The notes: generated by a model not told the origin, from the letters alone. 64,000 nt of DNA from Thalassocella blandensis (GCA_902141825.1 CABFPG010000002.1:496001-560000); one strand, 5' to 3'; positions 49,120-58,119 are shown, counted from the first letter of the stretch. Numbers and translations: made by a program.

Positions 49120-50589
49120 CTAATTCAGCACGGCATCCAGCACTGCAACACATTGATCAATCTGCTTTTCACTGGCGCTAGCAAACCCCAGCACAAGTCC
49201 ATTCTGCTTACTGAACTGGTTTTCTTGAATATTCTCCGAAACGAAATGATCACTCAATGACGCAGAGCCAAAACCTTGCTTCTTTAAATGCTGGACAAGC
49301 GGCATATCATCTTGCGCAAAGGTAACCACTAAATGCATCCCCGCACTTTCTGCCACAATATTTAAGCGGTCACTCAACCTTGTTTCAATCGCGTTCACCA
49401 TGTACTGCCACTTACTTTTATACAACTGGCGCATTCGCCGCACATGCCGATTAAACTGGCCAGTCTGCATAAACTCGGCAACAACGGCTTGCGCCAAGGT
49501 CGGCGATTCTCCGCTGACAATATGCTTTCGACGTAGCACAGGTTCCACGAGCTGACTGGGAACAATCATGTAACCCATGCGCAGAGCCGGCATTAAAGTT
49601 TTGCTGAAGCTACCGATGTAGACCACAGGAGCATCGTCCATCAATCCCTGAACAGCGGCAAATGGGCGACTCGCGAATTGAAACTCACTGTCATAATCAT
49701 CTTCCAGCACCCAGGCTCCCGCTGCTTTAGCCCATCGCACCAACTGCAATCGCTCGGCAATATTAAGGCTGCCTCCCATCGGATACTGATGCGTCGGCGT
49801 GCAGTACACCAGTTTTGCCTTGGAGAATTTCGCTAGTGCATCAACATTCAAGACGTTATTGTGCAATGGCACCGCGTGCAGCTGAATATCATGCCTTTGC
49901 AATACCCGCTTAGCCCCGCGATAACCAGGGTTTTCTATCAGCACTTCATCTTTAGCGTCCAGCAATACATCACACATCAACGCTAACGCCTGCTGAGCTC
50001 CACACGTGATAATGACTTGGTCTGCATTACACCGGACACCACGAGATGTCCGCACATAATCGGCAATAGCTTCGCAAAGTGGTGTATAGCCTTGTATATT
50101 GTCATAACCGAGCAGACTCAAGCGACTCTCATGATGATGCGCAATCCGATTCCACTGTTTAATAGGAAAAGCCTGAAGATCCGGCAAGCCCGGCGTAAAA
50201 GGTAAATTTCCTTCATTGAGTGACGCTGAAGCTCTGAGAGACTTTTTTGCTGTTTGCTTACCATCCGCGCCCTTTTGTCCAGCCTCACAGGAAACAATAC
50301 TTTGATTGTGAGCACTCCAGCTCCGACGTTCTTCACTGCGAATCGAAGGGCTGACAAAGAATCCCCGCCCCGGCTCCGCGACCAGAAAGCCCTCCGCTTT
50401 CATTTGTTCATACACAGCAACCACCGTATTTCGACTCACCTGCATGTCTTCTGCCAACCTACGTGAAGACGGCATGTGTACACCAGCTTCGAGTTGAGCC
50501 TCAAGAATGAGGCGGGTTAACGCGACGTATAGCTGTTGCTGCAAAGGTTGGGATTTATCCAAGGATACTGATTTCAATACTGGCTGCAT
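49120..50589 (-). CDS. MocR-type regulator (GntR winged helix fused to class I aminotransferase domain)
   Basis: A 489-residue PLP-dependent regulator. N-terminal GntR winged helix at ~10-75 (ALTRLILEAQLEAGVHMPSS, DMQVSRNTVVAVYEQMKAEG). After a linker, an aminotransferase-fold domain: QVIITCGAQQALALM, VLEDDYDSEFQFA, and the PLP lysine region IGSFSKTLMPALRMGY. MocR proteins sense PLP or an amino-acid aldimine. It is divergent from a PNPOx-fold flavin-binding protein with 102 bp between, the usual MocR arrangement of regulator and target. Vitamin B6 or an amine is the likely signal; the exact ligand is open. Confidence 0.93.
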   Translation of the reverse strand: MQPVLKSVSLDKSQPLQQQLYVALTRLILEAQLEAGVHMPSSRRLAEDMQVSRNTVVAVYEQMKAEGFLVAEPGRGFFVSPSIRSEERRSWSAHNQSIVSCEAGQKGADGKQTAKKSLRASASLNEGNLPFTPGLPDLQAFPIKQWNRIAHHHESRLSLLGYDNIQGYTPLCEAIADYVRTSRGVRCNADQVIITCGAQQALALMCDVLLDAKDEVLIENPGYRGAKRVLQRHDIQLHAVPLHNNVLNVDALAKFSKAKLVYCTPTHQYPMGGSLNIAERLQLVRWAKAAGAWVLEDDYDSEFQFASRPFAAVQGLMDDAPVVYIGSFSKTLMPALRMGYMIVPSQLVEPVLRRKHIVSGESPTLAQAVVAEFMQTGQFNRHVRRMRQLYKSKWQYMVNAIETRLSDRLNIVAESAGMHLVVTFAQDDMPLVQHLKKQGFGSASLSDHFVSENIQENQFSKQNGLVLGFASASEKQIDQCVAVLDAVLN

Positions 50590-50592
50590 CTA

Positions 50593-50637
50593 CTGGCACC
50601 ATAGTTTTTTATATTCTGGACCTTTTAATGGTATCAG
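50593..50637. promoter_or_regulatory. inverted repeat in the MocR / PNPOx-like divergent promoter
   Basis: CTGGCACCAT (50593-50602) and ATGGTATCAG (50628-50637) are inverted with 8/10 matches; a related CTGGACC lies between. MocR dimers bind paired short boxes in such regions, so this is the likely operator. Confidence 0.5.
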
Positions 50638-50691
50638 TTATGCCGTGTAATAACACGCATTCAAGTATCGTGCAGCACAGGAGAATACAAA

Positions 50692-51267
50692 ATGAACACA
50701 TCAAGCCCAATGAGCCAATGCCCGCGCAGCACTGTATTGCGCACAGCTAAGCGTGCCAGCGGCAATCGCGAGCAAGCCTACGGGTTAATTGACCGGCTCA
50801 AAACCGGCCATGTGGCATTTATAGAAAATGGTGAACCCCGAAACATACCGCTGACTTTATGGCGCGTGGGAGATGAACTATTTGTGCATTCGTTAAATGG
50901 TGGGCGCCTGAGTAAAACTTTCGACCAGCAACCCTTGTTATGCATTTCGTTTGCACAAACCAATGAATGGGTCATGGCAAAGTCCGCCTATCATCACAGC
51001 GCCAATTACGAGTCGCTGGTATTGTTCGGTCGACCTCAGCGCGTCACTGACGATGAAGAGTTTGACCAAGCATTTAAGGTGATTATTAATCAGATCGCAG
51101 AAAACCGATGGGACGAAGTACGCCCACCTAACAACAAAGAACGTAAAGCCACTGCGTTATTTAAAATGCAGATTGAAGAAGGCAGCTTCAAAAGCCGAAC
51201 GGGTGAACCCAACGACGAACCAGAAGATTTGGATTTGCCGGTATGGCACGGGTTAATCAAAGCTTAG
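50692..51267 (+). CDS. pyridoxamine 5'-phosphate oxidase-fold FMN-binding protein
   Basis: A 191-residue cytoplasmic protein with AGGAG eight bases before the ATG. It belongs to the split-barrel family once called flavin-nucleotide-binding or Pyridox_ox_2: HVAFIENGEPRNIPLTLWRV, LFVHSLNGGRLSKTF, and YESLVLFGRPQRVTDDEEF. Its members bind FMN and often act on small amines or in antioxidant roles. The divergent MocR regulator probably controls it. A terminator-like hairpin follows. Confidence 0.85.
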   Translation: MNTSSPMSQCPRSTVLRTAKRASGNREQAYGLIDRLKTGHVAFIENGEPRNIPLTLWRVGDELFVHSLNGGRLSKTFDQQPLLCISFAQTNEWVMAKSAYHHSANYESLVLFGRPQRVTDDEEFDQAFKVIINQIAENRWDEVRPPNNKERKATALFKMQIEEGSFKSRTGEPNDEPEDLDLPVWHGLIKA

Positions 51268-51359
51268 GGTGTTACCTACACCTTGTTAAACCATTACACC
51301 TTATTAAACTATTACACCCCATTAAACTCCAGGTGTTACAGTCCCAAAAAAGAGACTAC

Positions 51360-51388
51360 GTGGACGGATTAAACAAAAATGCGTCCAC
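51360..51388. terminator. hairpin between convergent genes
   Basis: Stem GTGGACG / CGTCCAC of 7 bp with a 15-base loop, between the PNPOx-fold gene and the convergent small gene ending at 51407. Weak T-tract. Just before it, GTTAAACCATTACACC is repeated as an 18-bp unit near 51283-51318. Confidence 0.5.
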
Positions 51389-51406
51389 ATAACAACTTAT
51401 CAGCTA

Positions 51407-51772
51407 CTATATTTTAGTTGATATTTCACCAGCAATTTGCATGTGAGAACGAGCTGACATTAGCAACACTAAAGTTTCTCTAACATTTTTAGATTCCAAC
51501 CCCTCAGTATTCGCAACCACTTTTACTTGTCGCTGTGCACTCTCCAAGCTTGTTTTGAGAATTGGATACTTCGATTTTATGAAACCCTTAAATGCCCTAC
51601 ATGATTCAATCGCCAAGGTTTCCTTTTTCATTATTTTTTTGTCAGTAATACACTCGATGGCCAACATTCTATAGTGAGAAGCTTGGGATTCAATTTCTTC
51701 AGGCGAAAAAGCCTCTGAATAAACATAAGTGCAATTAAAAAATAACAACAAAGAAATATAGCGAATTTTCAT
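51407..51772 (-). CDS. small exported protein of unknown function
   Basis: A 121-residue protein. The N-terminus MKIRYISLLLFFNCTYVYSE is a signal peptide, cut near residue 19. The mature part is alpha-helical, Lys/Glu-rich with two cysteines (IECITDKK and ESCRAFKGF) likely to form a disulphide. I recognise no family. It stands alone in a cassette-like patchwork. Confidence 0.6.
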   Translation of the reverse strand: MKIRYISLLLFFNCTYVYSEAFSPEEIESQASHYRMLAIECITDKKIMKKETLAIESCRAFKGFIKSKYPILKTSLESAQRQVKVVANTEGLESKNVRETLVLLMSARSHMQIAGEISTKI

Positions 51773-52047
51773 AATTATCCTATTTTGTGTAAAACCATTT
51801 TAACTACGTTTAAAAGCGCCGTTATTTACAGTTATTATAAAGGCAAGAAACCAAAATATCCCTCCACCGTAAACTGCCTTTTTAGCGCCAAGAAAAAACC
51901 GACTGATAGCAAATAACAATACTTTCGAACGACTTCTCGGCAAAAATATTCAATGCGATGATTGCAGCTGCCCTCCACTCTCTTTTGCATATCCTATAGG
52001 CTAGTAACGTAGTAGCAAGAGTCTACTTTTCTTGAGAAATCTGGGCG

Positions 52048-52356
52048 CTATACTCCTTTTAAAATAGGCAGCATAAACAATGTTAGTAAAACACATACAA
52101 AAGCCAACACACTCAGTCGATAACCTTTGAAATAATAGATTGCTTTACTTTTTGGTAAAACTTTAAACACCTTGGAATACAAAATGTATTAAAACAATAA
52201 CCCTATCAATGATACAGACAGGTTACCAGCCAATAGATAGAAGCGAGTATCTGAGGCTCCTTTTATTCCTACAACCCAAAAGACAAAAACTATAAAATTC
52301 GTCCAACCCAGAAACCTTATAGAATTAAGCACACCAATTTCTATATTTTCTCTCAC
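52048..52356 (-). pseudogene. membrane-protein ORF interrupted by an in-frame TAA
   Basis: One reading frame from GTG 52356 to TAG 52048 keeps protein-like sequence on both sides of a stop at 52189-52191. Before: RENIEIGVLNSIRFLGWTNF and a hydrophobic segment; after: SKVFKVLPKSKAIYYFKGYR and a third hydrophobic segment with LLTLFMLPILKGV. Together they give 101 residues with three membrane spans. A single C-to-T change (CAA to TAA) explains the break. Start GTG is not strongly supported. The ORF begins 16 bp after the GTTAAGT of the attC-like site, as expected of a cassette gene. The alternative is that only the first 55 codons are a functional small protein. Confidence 0.5.
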
Positions 52357-52367
52357 TCCGAATAGCC

Positions 52368-52426
52368 CACTTAACGTCTACTACAGCAGGGTGTGTAGCG
52401 AATCGGCTTTTTCCGCTTGTTATGTG
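52368..52426 (-). other. attC-like (59-base-element-like) recombination site
   Basis: In the minus direction the site opens CACATAACAAGCGG and has AAAAAGCCGATTCGC. It ends in GACGTTAAGTG. The ends pair (CACATAAC with GTTAAGTG, 7/8), the site is 59 bp long, and an internal stem (CTACACA/TGTAGTAG) has one extra-helical base. It starts three bases after the stop of the gene at 52430-53197. Integron attC sites show all these traits. The right half matches the consensus less well, and no integrase is in the window. Confidence 0.45.
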
Positions 52427-52429
52427 CGA

Positions 52430-53197
52430 TTAACACGGAAGCACCGAAAAAGCTGAACCAACTGCGCTTGCTATGCCATTAATAATTTCGCATGCGACCC
52501 TAGCTTTATTAAAGGTTATATCGATCAGGAATCCAAATATTACGGCTATATAGAGAAGGTACCCAAACCCCACGTAGTCGTTGTATAAAATGGTATAAAA
52601 CCAGTCTTGACCAAAGATATATATACTTGACGCCACTATAGTAGCTACAACTAGCAGCACACCGGGGAGAAACAGATGCTGTACTGCTCTGGGCTTAGAA
52701 AATGATATGACGACTAAAATAAAGAACATTGCCACATTTGAGCCAAGAAATATTCTGAGATCGACTTTCAAGTTACTCATAATTTCAAGGTATTTCCCTT
52801 TTACGACATCACTTAACGTTTTTTCAGCAATTTGAATGCTCTTGATTCTTTCCATGTAACCCGCAGCTATTGACTGAGTCAAAGCCTTCTTTTTCTCGCA
52901 ATCATACCCACACATAGCAGCGACTATGGTCGCAATTTTTTCAGGTAGATCATCATCTAAATCAGCTTGAATTTTCTCTTTCTCGAGACCCAACCTTGCT
53001 GCAATATTTAATGCCGCCTCAGTTACTGAAGATTCTCTTATAGCTTGTTGCTTTATACGGACTTCTTTTTCAATCTGACTTTTTACGAAGGTCTTGGCGG
53101 AAGCTTCAATCCTCTCCGGCGACACAAACGTCACTGAGAACAGGAAACCAAACAGTAGCACCCCAAATATACCAATTAACTTTAATGTTTTACTCAT
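52430..53197 (-). CDS. membrane protein of unknown function with coiled-coil periplasmic region
   Basis: A 255-residue protein; ATG 53197 with AGGGAAG upstream. Membrane helix at ~4-25 (LKLIGIFGVLLFGFLFSVTF), a helical polar domain to ~145 (KSQIEKEVRIKQQAIRESSV, CGYDCEKKK), then three hydrophobic helices to the end. The two cysteines in CGYDCEKK may bond. No family is recognised. The stop codon sits three bases before the attC-like site, and the upstream region carries the module at 53416-53456. This may be a cassette gene. Confidence 0.6.
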   Translation of the reverse strand: MSKTLKLIGIFGVLLFGFLFSVTFVSPERIEASAKTFVKSQIEKEVRIKQQAIRESSVTEAALNIAARLGLEKEKIQADLDDDLPEKIATIVAAMCGYDCEKKKALTQSIAAGYMERIKSIQIAEKTLSDVVKGKYLEIMSNLKVDLRIFLGSNVAMFFILVVISFSKPRAVQHLFLPGVLLVVATIVASSIYIFGQDWFYTILYNDYVGFGYLLYIAVIFGFLIDITFNKARVACEIINGIASAVGSAFSVLPC

Positions 53198-53746
53198 AGC
53201 TTCCCTAGCCTGTAATACCTTACGAAGTGGAATTTTTGAAAGAGGTGCTGTGTGACACACAACACGCAAAAGAGCGATGAAAAAATAAATGTACGTCGGT
53301 TCAATTTGTTTATATCGAACATCTTCGTGAGACGATCTCTAATGGACAGCCAATTTAGACAAAAATATTCCGCTTTTGAATACAAAATAGTTCCGCACCT
53401 CATTCTTTGATCAATTTATAACACACTATATGCACCCCTGTAACGTTTACATTGTCGAATTCCAAAAACACCACCAACAAAAACAAAATAGACGCGAAAT
53501 ACCGTTAGTACAGGCGACACTCAATCCGAAGGAGCAACAAATAAAACCGCAAAAAAAGACGTTTCAGACCAACTTACATACAATACGGAGAAACAGACAG
53601 GAATGAAAATTTGAGGTAGTAAAATGCATTTTCAGCTCAAATCAGGCCCTAAAGAAACCATATTCGGAATTCGCCCGGAAAGCGGACAAAAATCAATCGG
53701 ACTTGAGTTTTTAGAGAATAGAAATCGAGGAAAATCAAAGACTTAA
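53198..53746. other. intergenic region upstream of the membrane-protein gene
   Basis: No supported gene. It contains the promoter-like module at 53416-53456, 219 bp from the start of the membrane-protein gene. The rest is AT-rich spacer before the tRNA genes. Confidence 0.5.
53416..53456 (-). promoter_or_regulatory. promoter-like module with TGTAA-N3-TTACA palindrome (copy 2)
   Basis: In the minus direction: TGTAAACGTTACA (53439-53451), GGGGTGCATATAGTGTG, then TTATAA. It agrees with the module at 48611-48652 at most positions and then diverges, so the two share a boundary at TTATAA. Confidence 0.5.
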
Positions 53747-53823
53747 TGGGGTGAACGACGGGGATCGAACCCGCGACCACCGGAATCACAATCCGGGGCT
53801 CTACCAACTGAGCTACGTTCACC
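53747..53823 (-). tRNA. tRNA-His (anticodon GTG)
   Basis: Cloverleaf read on the minus strand: acceptor GTGAACG / CGTTCAC with an extra 5' G, D-arm AGCTCAGTTGGTAGAG, anticodon loop TTGTGAT, T-arm GGTTCGATCC. The 3' end is encoded as C plus CCA. Last of three tRNAs in one transcript. Confidence 0.95.
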
Positions 53824-53923
53824 ATGATGGGTGACATTGAGCTATTGACGTATGGGCTCGCGTCACATTGGTGCTATATGATCGGTGCTATTCGCTGGCG
53901 CTAATCTTGTTGCATAACTAAGA

Positions 53924-54000
<77 letters not shown>

Positions 54001-54080
54001 TCTGTGCGCCTAGCTACCCTAAGTTAACGTTGTTAACCAGTTAAAGCCCTTTTTCCTTAAAAGAACAAGGCAGGCTCGAT

Positions 54081-54157
54081 TGGTCGGAGTGGAGGGATTC
54101 GAACCCCCGACATTCTGCTCCCAAAGCAGACGCGCTACCAGGCTGCGCTACACTCCG
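54081..54157 (-). tRNA. tRNA-Pro (anticodon TGG)
   Basis: Acceptor CGGAGTG / CACTCCG, D-arm AGCGCAGCCTGGTAGCGC, anticodon loop TTTGGGA with TGG, T-arm GGTTCGAATCC. The 3' ACCA is encoded. First tRNA behind the promoter at 54207-54235. Confidence 0.95.
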
Positions 54158-54206
54158 CCACTATCGGCAAACCGATGTGTTGGTTGCCTTGTTTCGAGAG
54201 GCGTGC

Positions 54207-54235
54207 ATCATACCTACGAGTGTTGCCGACGTCAA
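54207..54235 (-). promoter_or_regulatory. sigma-70 promoter of the tRNA-Pro-Arg-His operon
   Basis: On the minus strand: TTGACG (-35), 17-bp spacer, TATGAT (-10), 50 bp before the tRNA-Pro 5' end. The following discriminator is GC-rich (GCACGCC), as in stringently controlled stable-RNA promoters. Confidence 0.9.
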
Positions 54236-54359
54236 CGCTATTTTTCATTGAATTTTTACCTTTATCAGATTGATTTCACACAAGTATTTGGTACTCACCC
54301 CGAGCTATGGGACAATGCGCCCCCAAAGTGTGAATTAAACTTTAAGGATCATCCAAAAA

Positions 54360-55205
54360 ATGAGCGCATTAGTTCTTGACGGTAAGGCACTGGCAAAAAA
54401 AACTGAAGAGGAGCTGTCGCAACGCGTAGCTGCTTTAAAAGAAAAGACCGGTAGCACCCCTATCCTTGCAACCATTCTCGTGGGAGACGATCCCGCATCG
54501 GCTACCTACGTTAAAATGAAGGGCAATGCCTGCGAGCGAATTGGCATGGGCTCCCTTCGAGTGGAAATGCCAAGCAATACATCTACAGAGCAATTACTTA
54601 ACAAGATTAATGAATTGAACTCCAATCCGGATGTTCACGGCATTCTGTTACAGCACCCCGTCCCCGAGCAAATTGATGAGCGCGCCTGTTTTGATGCCAT
54701 TGCACTGGAGAAAGATGTGGATGGCGTAACCTGTTTGGGTTTTGGTCGCATGTCTATGGGAGAAGAAGCCTACGGTTGCGCCACCCCTAAAGGTATTATG
54801 CGATTACTGGAAGCTTATAACATTCCCCTCTCCGGCAAACATGCTGTAGTGGTCGGCCGTAGCCCTATTTTGGGCAAGCCAATGGCTCTGATGCTACTAA
54901 ATGCAAATGCCACCGTCACGATTTGCCACTCCCGTACGGAAAACCTGCAACAACACATTGCCGCTGCCGATATTATTGTGGGCGCGGTAGGCAAGCCAGA
55001 ATTTATTAAAGCCGATTGGATTAAGGACGGCGCGGTGGTGGTTGATGCCGGCTATCACCCTGGTGGTGTGGGAGATATTGAACTGGAGCCTTTAAAAGAG
55101 CGCGCGTCCGCCTATACTCCAGTGCCTGGCGGTGTTGGCCCCATGACCATCAACACGCTGATCTACCAAACCGTGGATTCTGGCGAGAAAACCCTGGGCG
55201 CTTAA
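54360..55205 (+). CDS. folD: bifunctional methylenetetrahydrofolate dehydrogenase / cyclohydrolase
   Basis: A 281-residue cytoplasmic enzyme that interconverts methylene-, methenyl- and formyl-tetrahydrofolate with NADP. Motifs: substrate site [16 protein letters not shown] with the catalytic lysine, [13 protein letters not shown], the NADP loop [13 protein letters not shown], and C-terminal [10 protein letters not shown]. Length is normal for the family. The gene lies just after the tRNA cluster on the opposite strand and stands alone. Confidence 0.97.
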   Translation: MSALVLDGKALAKKTEEELSQRVAALKEKTGSTPILATILVGDDPASATYVKMKGNACERIGMGSLRVEMPSNTSTEQLLNKINELNSNPDVHGILLQHPVPEQIDERACFDAIALEKDVDGVTCLGFGRMSMGEEAYGCATPKGIMRLLEAYNIPLSGKHAVVVGRSPILGKPMALMLLNANATVTICHSRTENLQQHIAAADIIVGAVGKPEFIKADWIKDGAVVVDAGYHPGGVGDIELEPLKERASAYTPVPGGVGPMTINTLIYQTVDSGEKTLGA

Positions 55206-55344
55206 CCACACGGCTTGACTTCACCGGCATAGCAAGCCCTAAACGTGCGTTGGCGTAATCGTGAATACATTTCCCGGTTGCGCCTGATTCATAAAAACGC
55301 AAACCAGCCTCTCTATACTTGCCTTGCGACACAAAGGTAAAGGT

Positions 55345-56103
55345 ATGCGACTCGATAAGTTTATCAGTAACAACAGCGAGCACACGCGATCCCAAATTCG
55401 CAAACTTGTAAAAGCAGAACGAATTCAAGTTAACGGCGAACTGGTGGATGACGTGGCCTTCAAGGTCAAAAGCAAAAAGGATCTTGTCACCGTCGATGGC
55501 AAACCGATCAAGCCTATTGGCTCGGTCTACTATATGCTCAACAAACCCGTCGGCTATGTCTGCGCGAACGATGATGGCAGCCACCCAACGGTTATTGACC
55601 TGCTAAAACGCACCGAAAATCAAAAGAACCCTGAGGAATCACACCCAATTCCATTTAAGGACTTACAGATAGTGGGTCGACTGGATGTGGACACTACCGG
55701 ACTGGTGCTCGTTACTAATGATGGCGACTGGAATCATCGTGTCACCTCCCCCAACTCTTCCTGCAAGAAAACTTACCGGGTCACACTGGAAGAAGCGTTT
55801 GATATTAAAACCCTGCGGCATTTCACGCATGGTATGGCCCTTGAGGGCGAGAAAAAGCCGACTAAACCGGCAGCTATTGAGCTCATCACCCCGAAAAAAC
55901 TACGCCTTACCATAAGCGAAGGGAAATACCACCAGGTAAAACGTATGTTTGCTGCAACAGGAAACAAAGTAAAAAAGCTGCACCGTGAATCTATTGGAGA
56001 TATCATGCTTGACCCAGAGCTAGACGCTGGACAATTTCGCAGCTTATCCAGCAACGAAGTTCAGTCCATGAACAAAAAACACGATTTTATTAGCCTGGAT
56101 TAA
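55345..56103 (+). CDS. RsuA-family pseudouridine synthase
   Basis: A 252-residue enzyme that makes a pseudouridine in rRNA. N-terminal S4 RNA-binding domain (MRLDKFISNNSEHTRSQIRK, RIQVNG), then the catalytic domain with GRLDVDTTGLVLVTNDG containing the aspartate, KTYRVTL, and EGKYHQVKRMF. It belongs to the RsuA/RluB/E/F branch; RsuA (16S U516) is the likeliest from its size, not proven. I start at 55345, where AAAGGTAAAGGT precedes ATG, rather than 55324. Confidence 0.9.
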   Translation: MRLDKFISNNSEHTRSQIRKLVKAERIQVNGELVDDVAFKVKSKKDLVTVDGKPIKPIGSVYYMLNKPVGYVCANDDGSHPTVIDLLKRTENQKNPEESHPIPFKDLQIVGRLDVDTTGLVLVTNDGDWNHRVTSPNSSCKKTYRVTLEEAFDIKTLRHFTHGMALEGEKKPTKPAAIELITPKKLRLTISEGKYHQVKRMFAATGNKVKKLHRESIGDIMLDPELDAGQFRSLSSNEVQSMNKKHDFISLD

Positions 56104-56157
56104 GCCGGAATTCAATTAGAAAACAACGCGCCTTCAGCCCAGGAAAAACCCTTAATT

Positions 56158-57270
56158 ATGTCGAACTCTTCAGTGCTCAAGCTTGTTCTTGAGCACAGCA
56201 AACAACTTCCGCCTCCCCAGGCCGCCGATGTTTTAATTGCTCTAGATGAAAACTCATTGGAAGACATTGCTGCCATAGCACACCACTACCCGGCCGCCAC
56301 CATTATCACTAATCGCTGGGATATTTATTCGAGCTGCCAGAGTTACAACCTCCAATGTACCTTCAATGATTTTGATTTCGACGCACTGAAAGTCGAAACC
56401 GGCAACGCCTTTGACCTGGCTCTATATCGCATTTCGAAAGAGCGGACGGTAAGCCATCACATTATCAATCAGCTGTTCCAGTTAACCAGACCCAACGGCC
56501 ACATTGTGTTTGGTGGGCGAAAAAATGAGGGAATAAAAAGTTATTTCGACAAGAGCAAAAAAACGTTTAGCTGCCACGCGCAACTGCAAAAAAATAAAGA
56601 TATTTATCTGGCGGAGTTTTCTCAACTTCAACCCAGTTCAGCTCAGCTCGACGACAAACATTACTCGCAAGCACGCGCGCTGGATATTCCCTGGGTGGCC
56701 GATAAGAACATCACGTTCAACTGCACCACCAAGCCAGGCGCCTACGGCTGGAACAAAATTGACCAAGGCAGCGAATGGCTCATATCAACCCTGCTGCAAC
56801 AGGAGAAAATACAACCTTGTGAACGCTTTCTGGATTTGGGTTGCGGTATCGGTTATTTAAGCTTGCAGGCATTACAACATCTTATCCATCACCAGCATGC
56901 TCCCAAGCTAGTTGTTGCTACCGATAACAATGCCGCGGCCATTACTTGCTGTAAATTAAACCTGCAATCGCTTTCCTTCCCTGTTCCAACACAAATTCAA
57001 GTCCTGGCCGATGACTGCGCCTCTGACATTCAACAAACATTTGACCTTATTATTTGCAACCCACCGTTTCATCAAGGGTTTGATACAAGTCGCGATCTTA
57101 CAGAGAAGTTCGTCCGCACCACAAAGAGATTACTTTCCAGCAAAGGCTCTGCATTTTTTGTAGTCAACAGTTTCATACCAATCGAAACTGTTGCTCGTAC
57201 AAACAATATGAACTGCTCTAGCCTGGCTAACAATAGACAGTTTAAAGTCATTGAACTGTCACATGGATGA
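56158..57270 (+). CDS. RsmC/RlmG-type rRNA (guanine-N2) methyltransferase
   Basis: A 370-residue protein with duplicated methyltransferase folds: a degenerate N-terminal half and an active C-terminal half. The SAM loop is FLDLGCGIGYLS near residue 225, and the guanine/adenine-N motif is ICNPPFHQGFDT near residue 300. This is the pattern of RsmC (16S G1207) and RlmG (23S G1835). Which base is modified cannot be decided by eye. Convergent with the spermidine-synthase-like gene. Confidence 0.9.
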   Translation: MSNSSVLKLVLEHSKQLPPPQAADVLIALDENSLEDIAAIAHHYPAATIITNRWDIYSSCQSYNLQCTFNDFDFDALKVETGNAFDLALYRISKERTVSHHIINQLFQLTRPNGHIVFGGRKNEGIKSYFDKSKKTFSCHAQLQKNKDIYLAEFSQLQPSSAQLDDKHYSQARALDIPWVADKNITFNCTTKPGAYGWNKIDQGSEWLISTLLQQEKIQPCERFLDLGCGIGYLSLQALQHLIHHQHAPKLVVATDNNAAAITCCKLNLQSLSFPVPTQIQVLADDCASDIQQTFDLIICNPPFHQGFDTSRDLTEKFVRTTKRLLSSKGSAFFVVNSFIPIETVARTNNMNCSSLANNRQFKVIELSHG

Positions 57271-57288
57271 AACCCTTTCAACTCCCTG

Positions 57289-58077
57289 CTATAGCTTACG
57301 AAACCGGAGTACATACTCATTTTTCTGGAAGGAAAACTTTGCCGCATGCTCCAAATTCGCTAATTGCGCCTGAAAAACACTTTTAATCAAAGGGGCTTTG
57401 GATAAAACTGCAATCGCATTTTCATAACGCGGCAAAGAAAGCTCCGCTACAGACACAAACCCCACCTCACCCAATGTTTTTGCCGACAAGGCCGCACGCA
57501 GCTGCCGCGCAGACTCAAAATTCATGACCAATATGCCATCTTCCGATAGTCGATTAGCCAGAGACTGCAGCCATTGAACGTCAGCTTTGATTGCGCGAAC
57601 AGCATTGGACGTTCCAGCTTCATTCAAAAATAAATCTTCCAATATAAACTGAAATCTGGGTGCATCCTGTTTTAGCCCTTGTGCAGTTGCGTCATCCATT
57701 AACACATAGTTTTTGGCATCTCGCAAAACACACAGCACATTGGAAACACCTTCATTGATTTTAAAAAATTTTTCAGCCACATAAAAATGTTGCTCATCCA
57801 AATCGACGGCGACTATTTTTTCCAACGCGCAGTACTTTTGCAGCAAATTGATAACTGCACCTCCACCAACCCCCAAGATTAAAGCATTGTTAACCGCTGC
57901 CCAATCCTCATGAAAACACATCGGGAAAAATAAAAGATCCCATAAATGACCCGCAATGGGCTTTTTTGGGTTCCACTGACTATGAAAAACCCCATTACTA
58001 TACAAACGAATGCTATTTCCAGCGGTACGCACTTCATACCGGCAATGCTCCGTTTGTTTAAACCAAATTGTTGCCAT
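57289..58077 (-). CDS. spermidine-synthase-like methyltransferase-fold protein
   Basis: A 262-residue protein with Rossmann motifs of the aminopropyltransferase group: LILGVGGGAVINLLQKY, IVAVDLDEQHFYVAEKFF, and LRDAKNYVL. The substrate residues of true SpeE (an Asp pair with HD and Q) are not seen, so the specific substrate is doubtful. I start at ATG 58077; the GTG at 58089 is an alternative. It follows an alpha/beta hydrolase gene on the same strand after 42 bp. Confidence 0.75.
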   Translation of the reverse strand: MATIWFKQTEHCRYEVRTAGNSIRLYSNGVFHSQWNPKKPIAGHLWDLLFFPMCFHEDWAAVNNALILGVGGGAVINLLQKYCALEKIVAVDLDEQHFYVAEKFFKINEGVSNVLCVLRDAKNYVLMDDATAQGLKQDAPRFQFILEDLFLNEAGTSNAVRAIKADVQWLQSLANRLSEDGILVMNFESARQLRAALSAKTLGEVGFVSVAELSLPRYENAIAVLSKAPLIKSVFQAQLANLEHAAKFSFQKNEYVLRFRKL

Positions 58078-58119
58078 ATCAAATTCCACTTAGCGCTTTC
58101 GGGCTCACCCCTGCAAAGC

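Noticed and set aside
51360-51388. Second attC site next to the small exported gene
   Set aside because: The stem has CACATAAC nearby but in the opposite orientation to the gene, and no GTTRRRY partner at the right distance.
53649-53837. 62-codon minus-strand ORF over tRNA-His
   Set aside because: It reads through the tRNA gene; tRNA structure explains the sequence.
54080-54379. 99-codon plus-strand ORF beginning MVGVEGFEPPTFCSQSR
   Set aside because: It is the antisense of tRNA-Pro, a well-known false protein in annotations.
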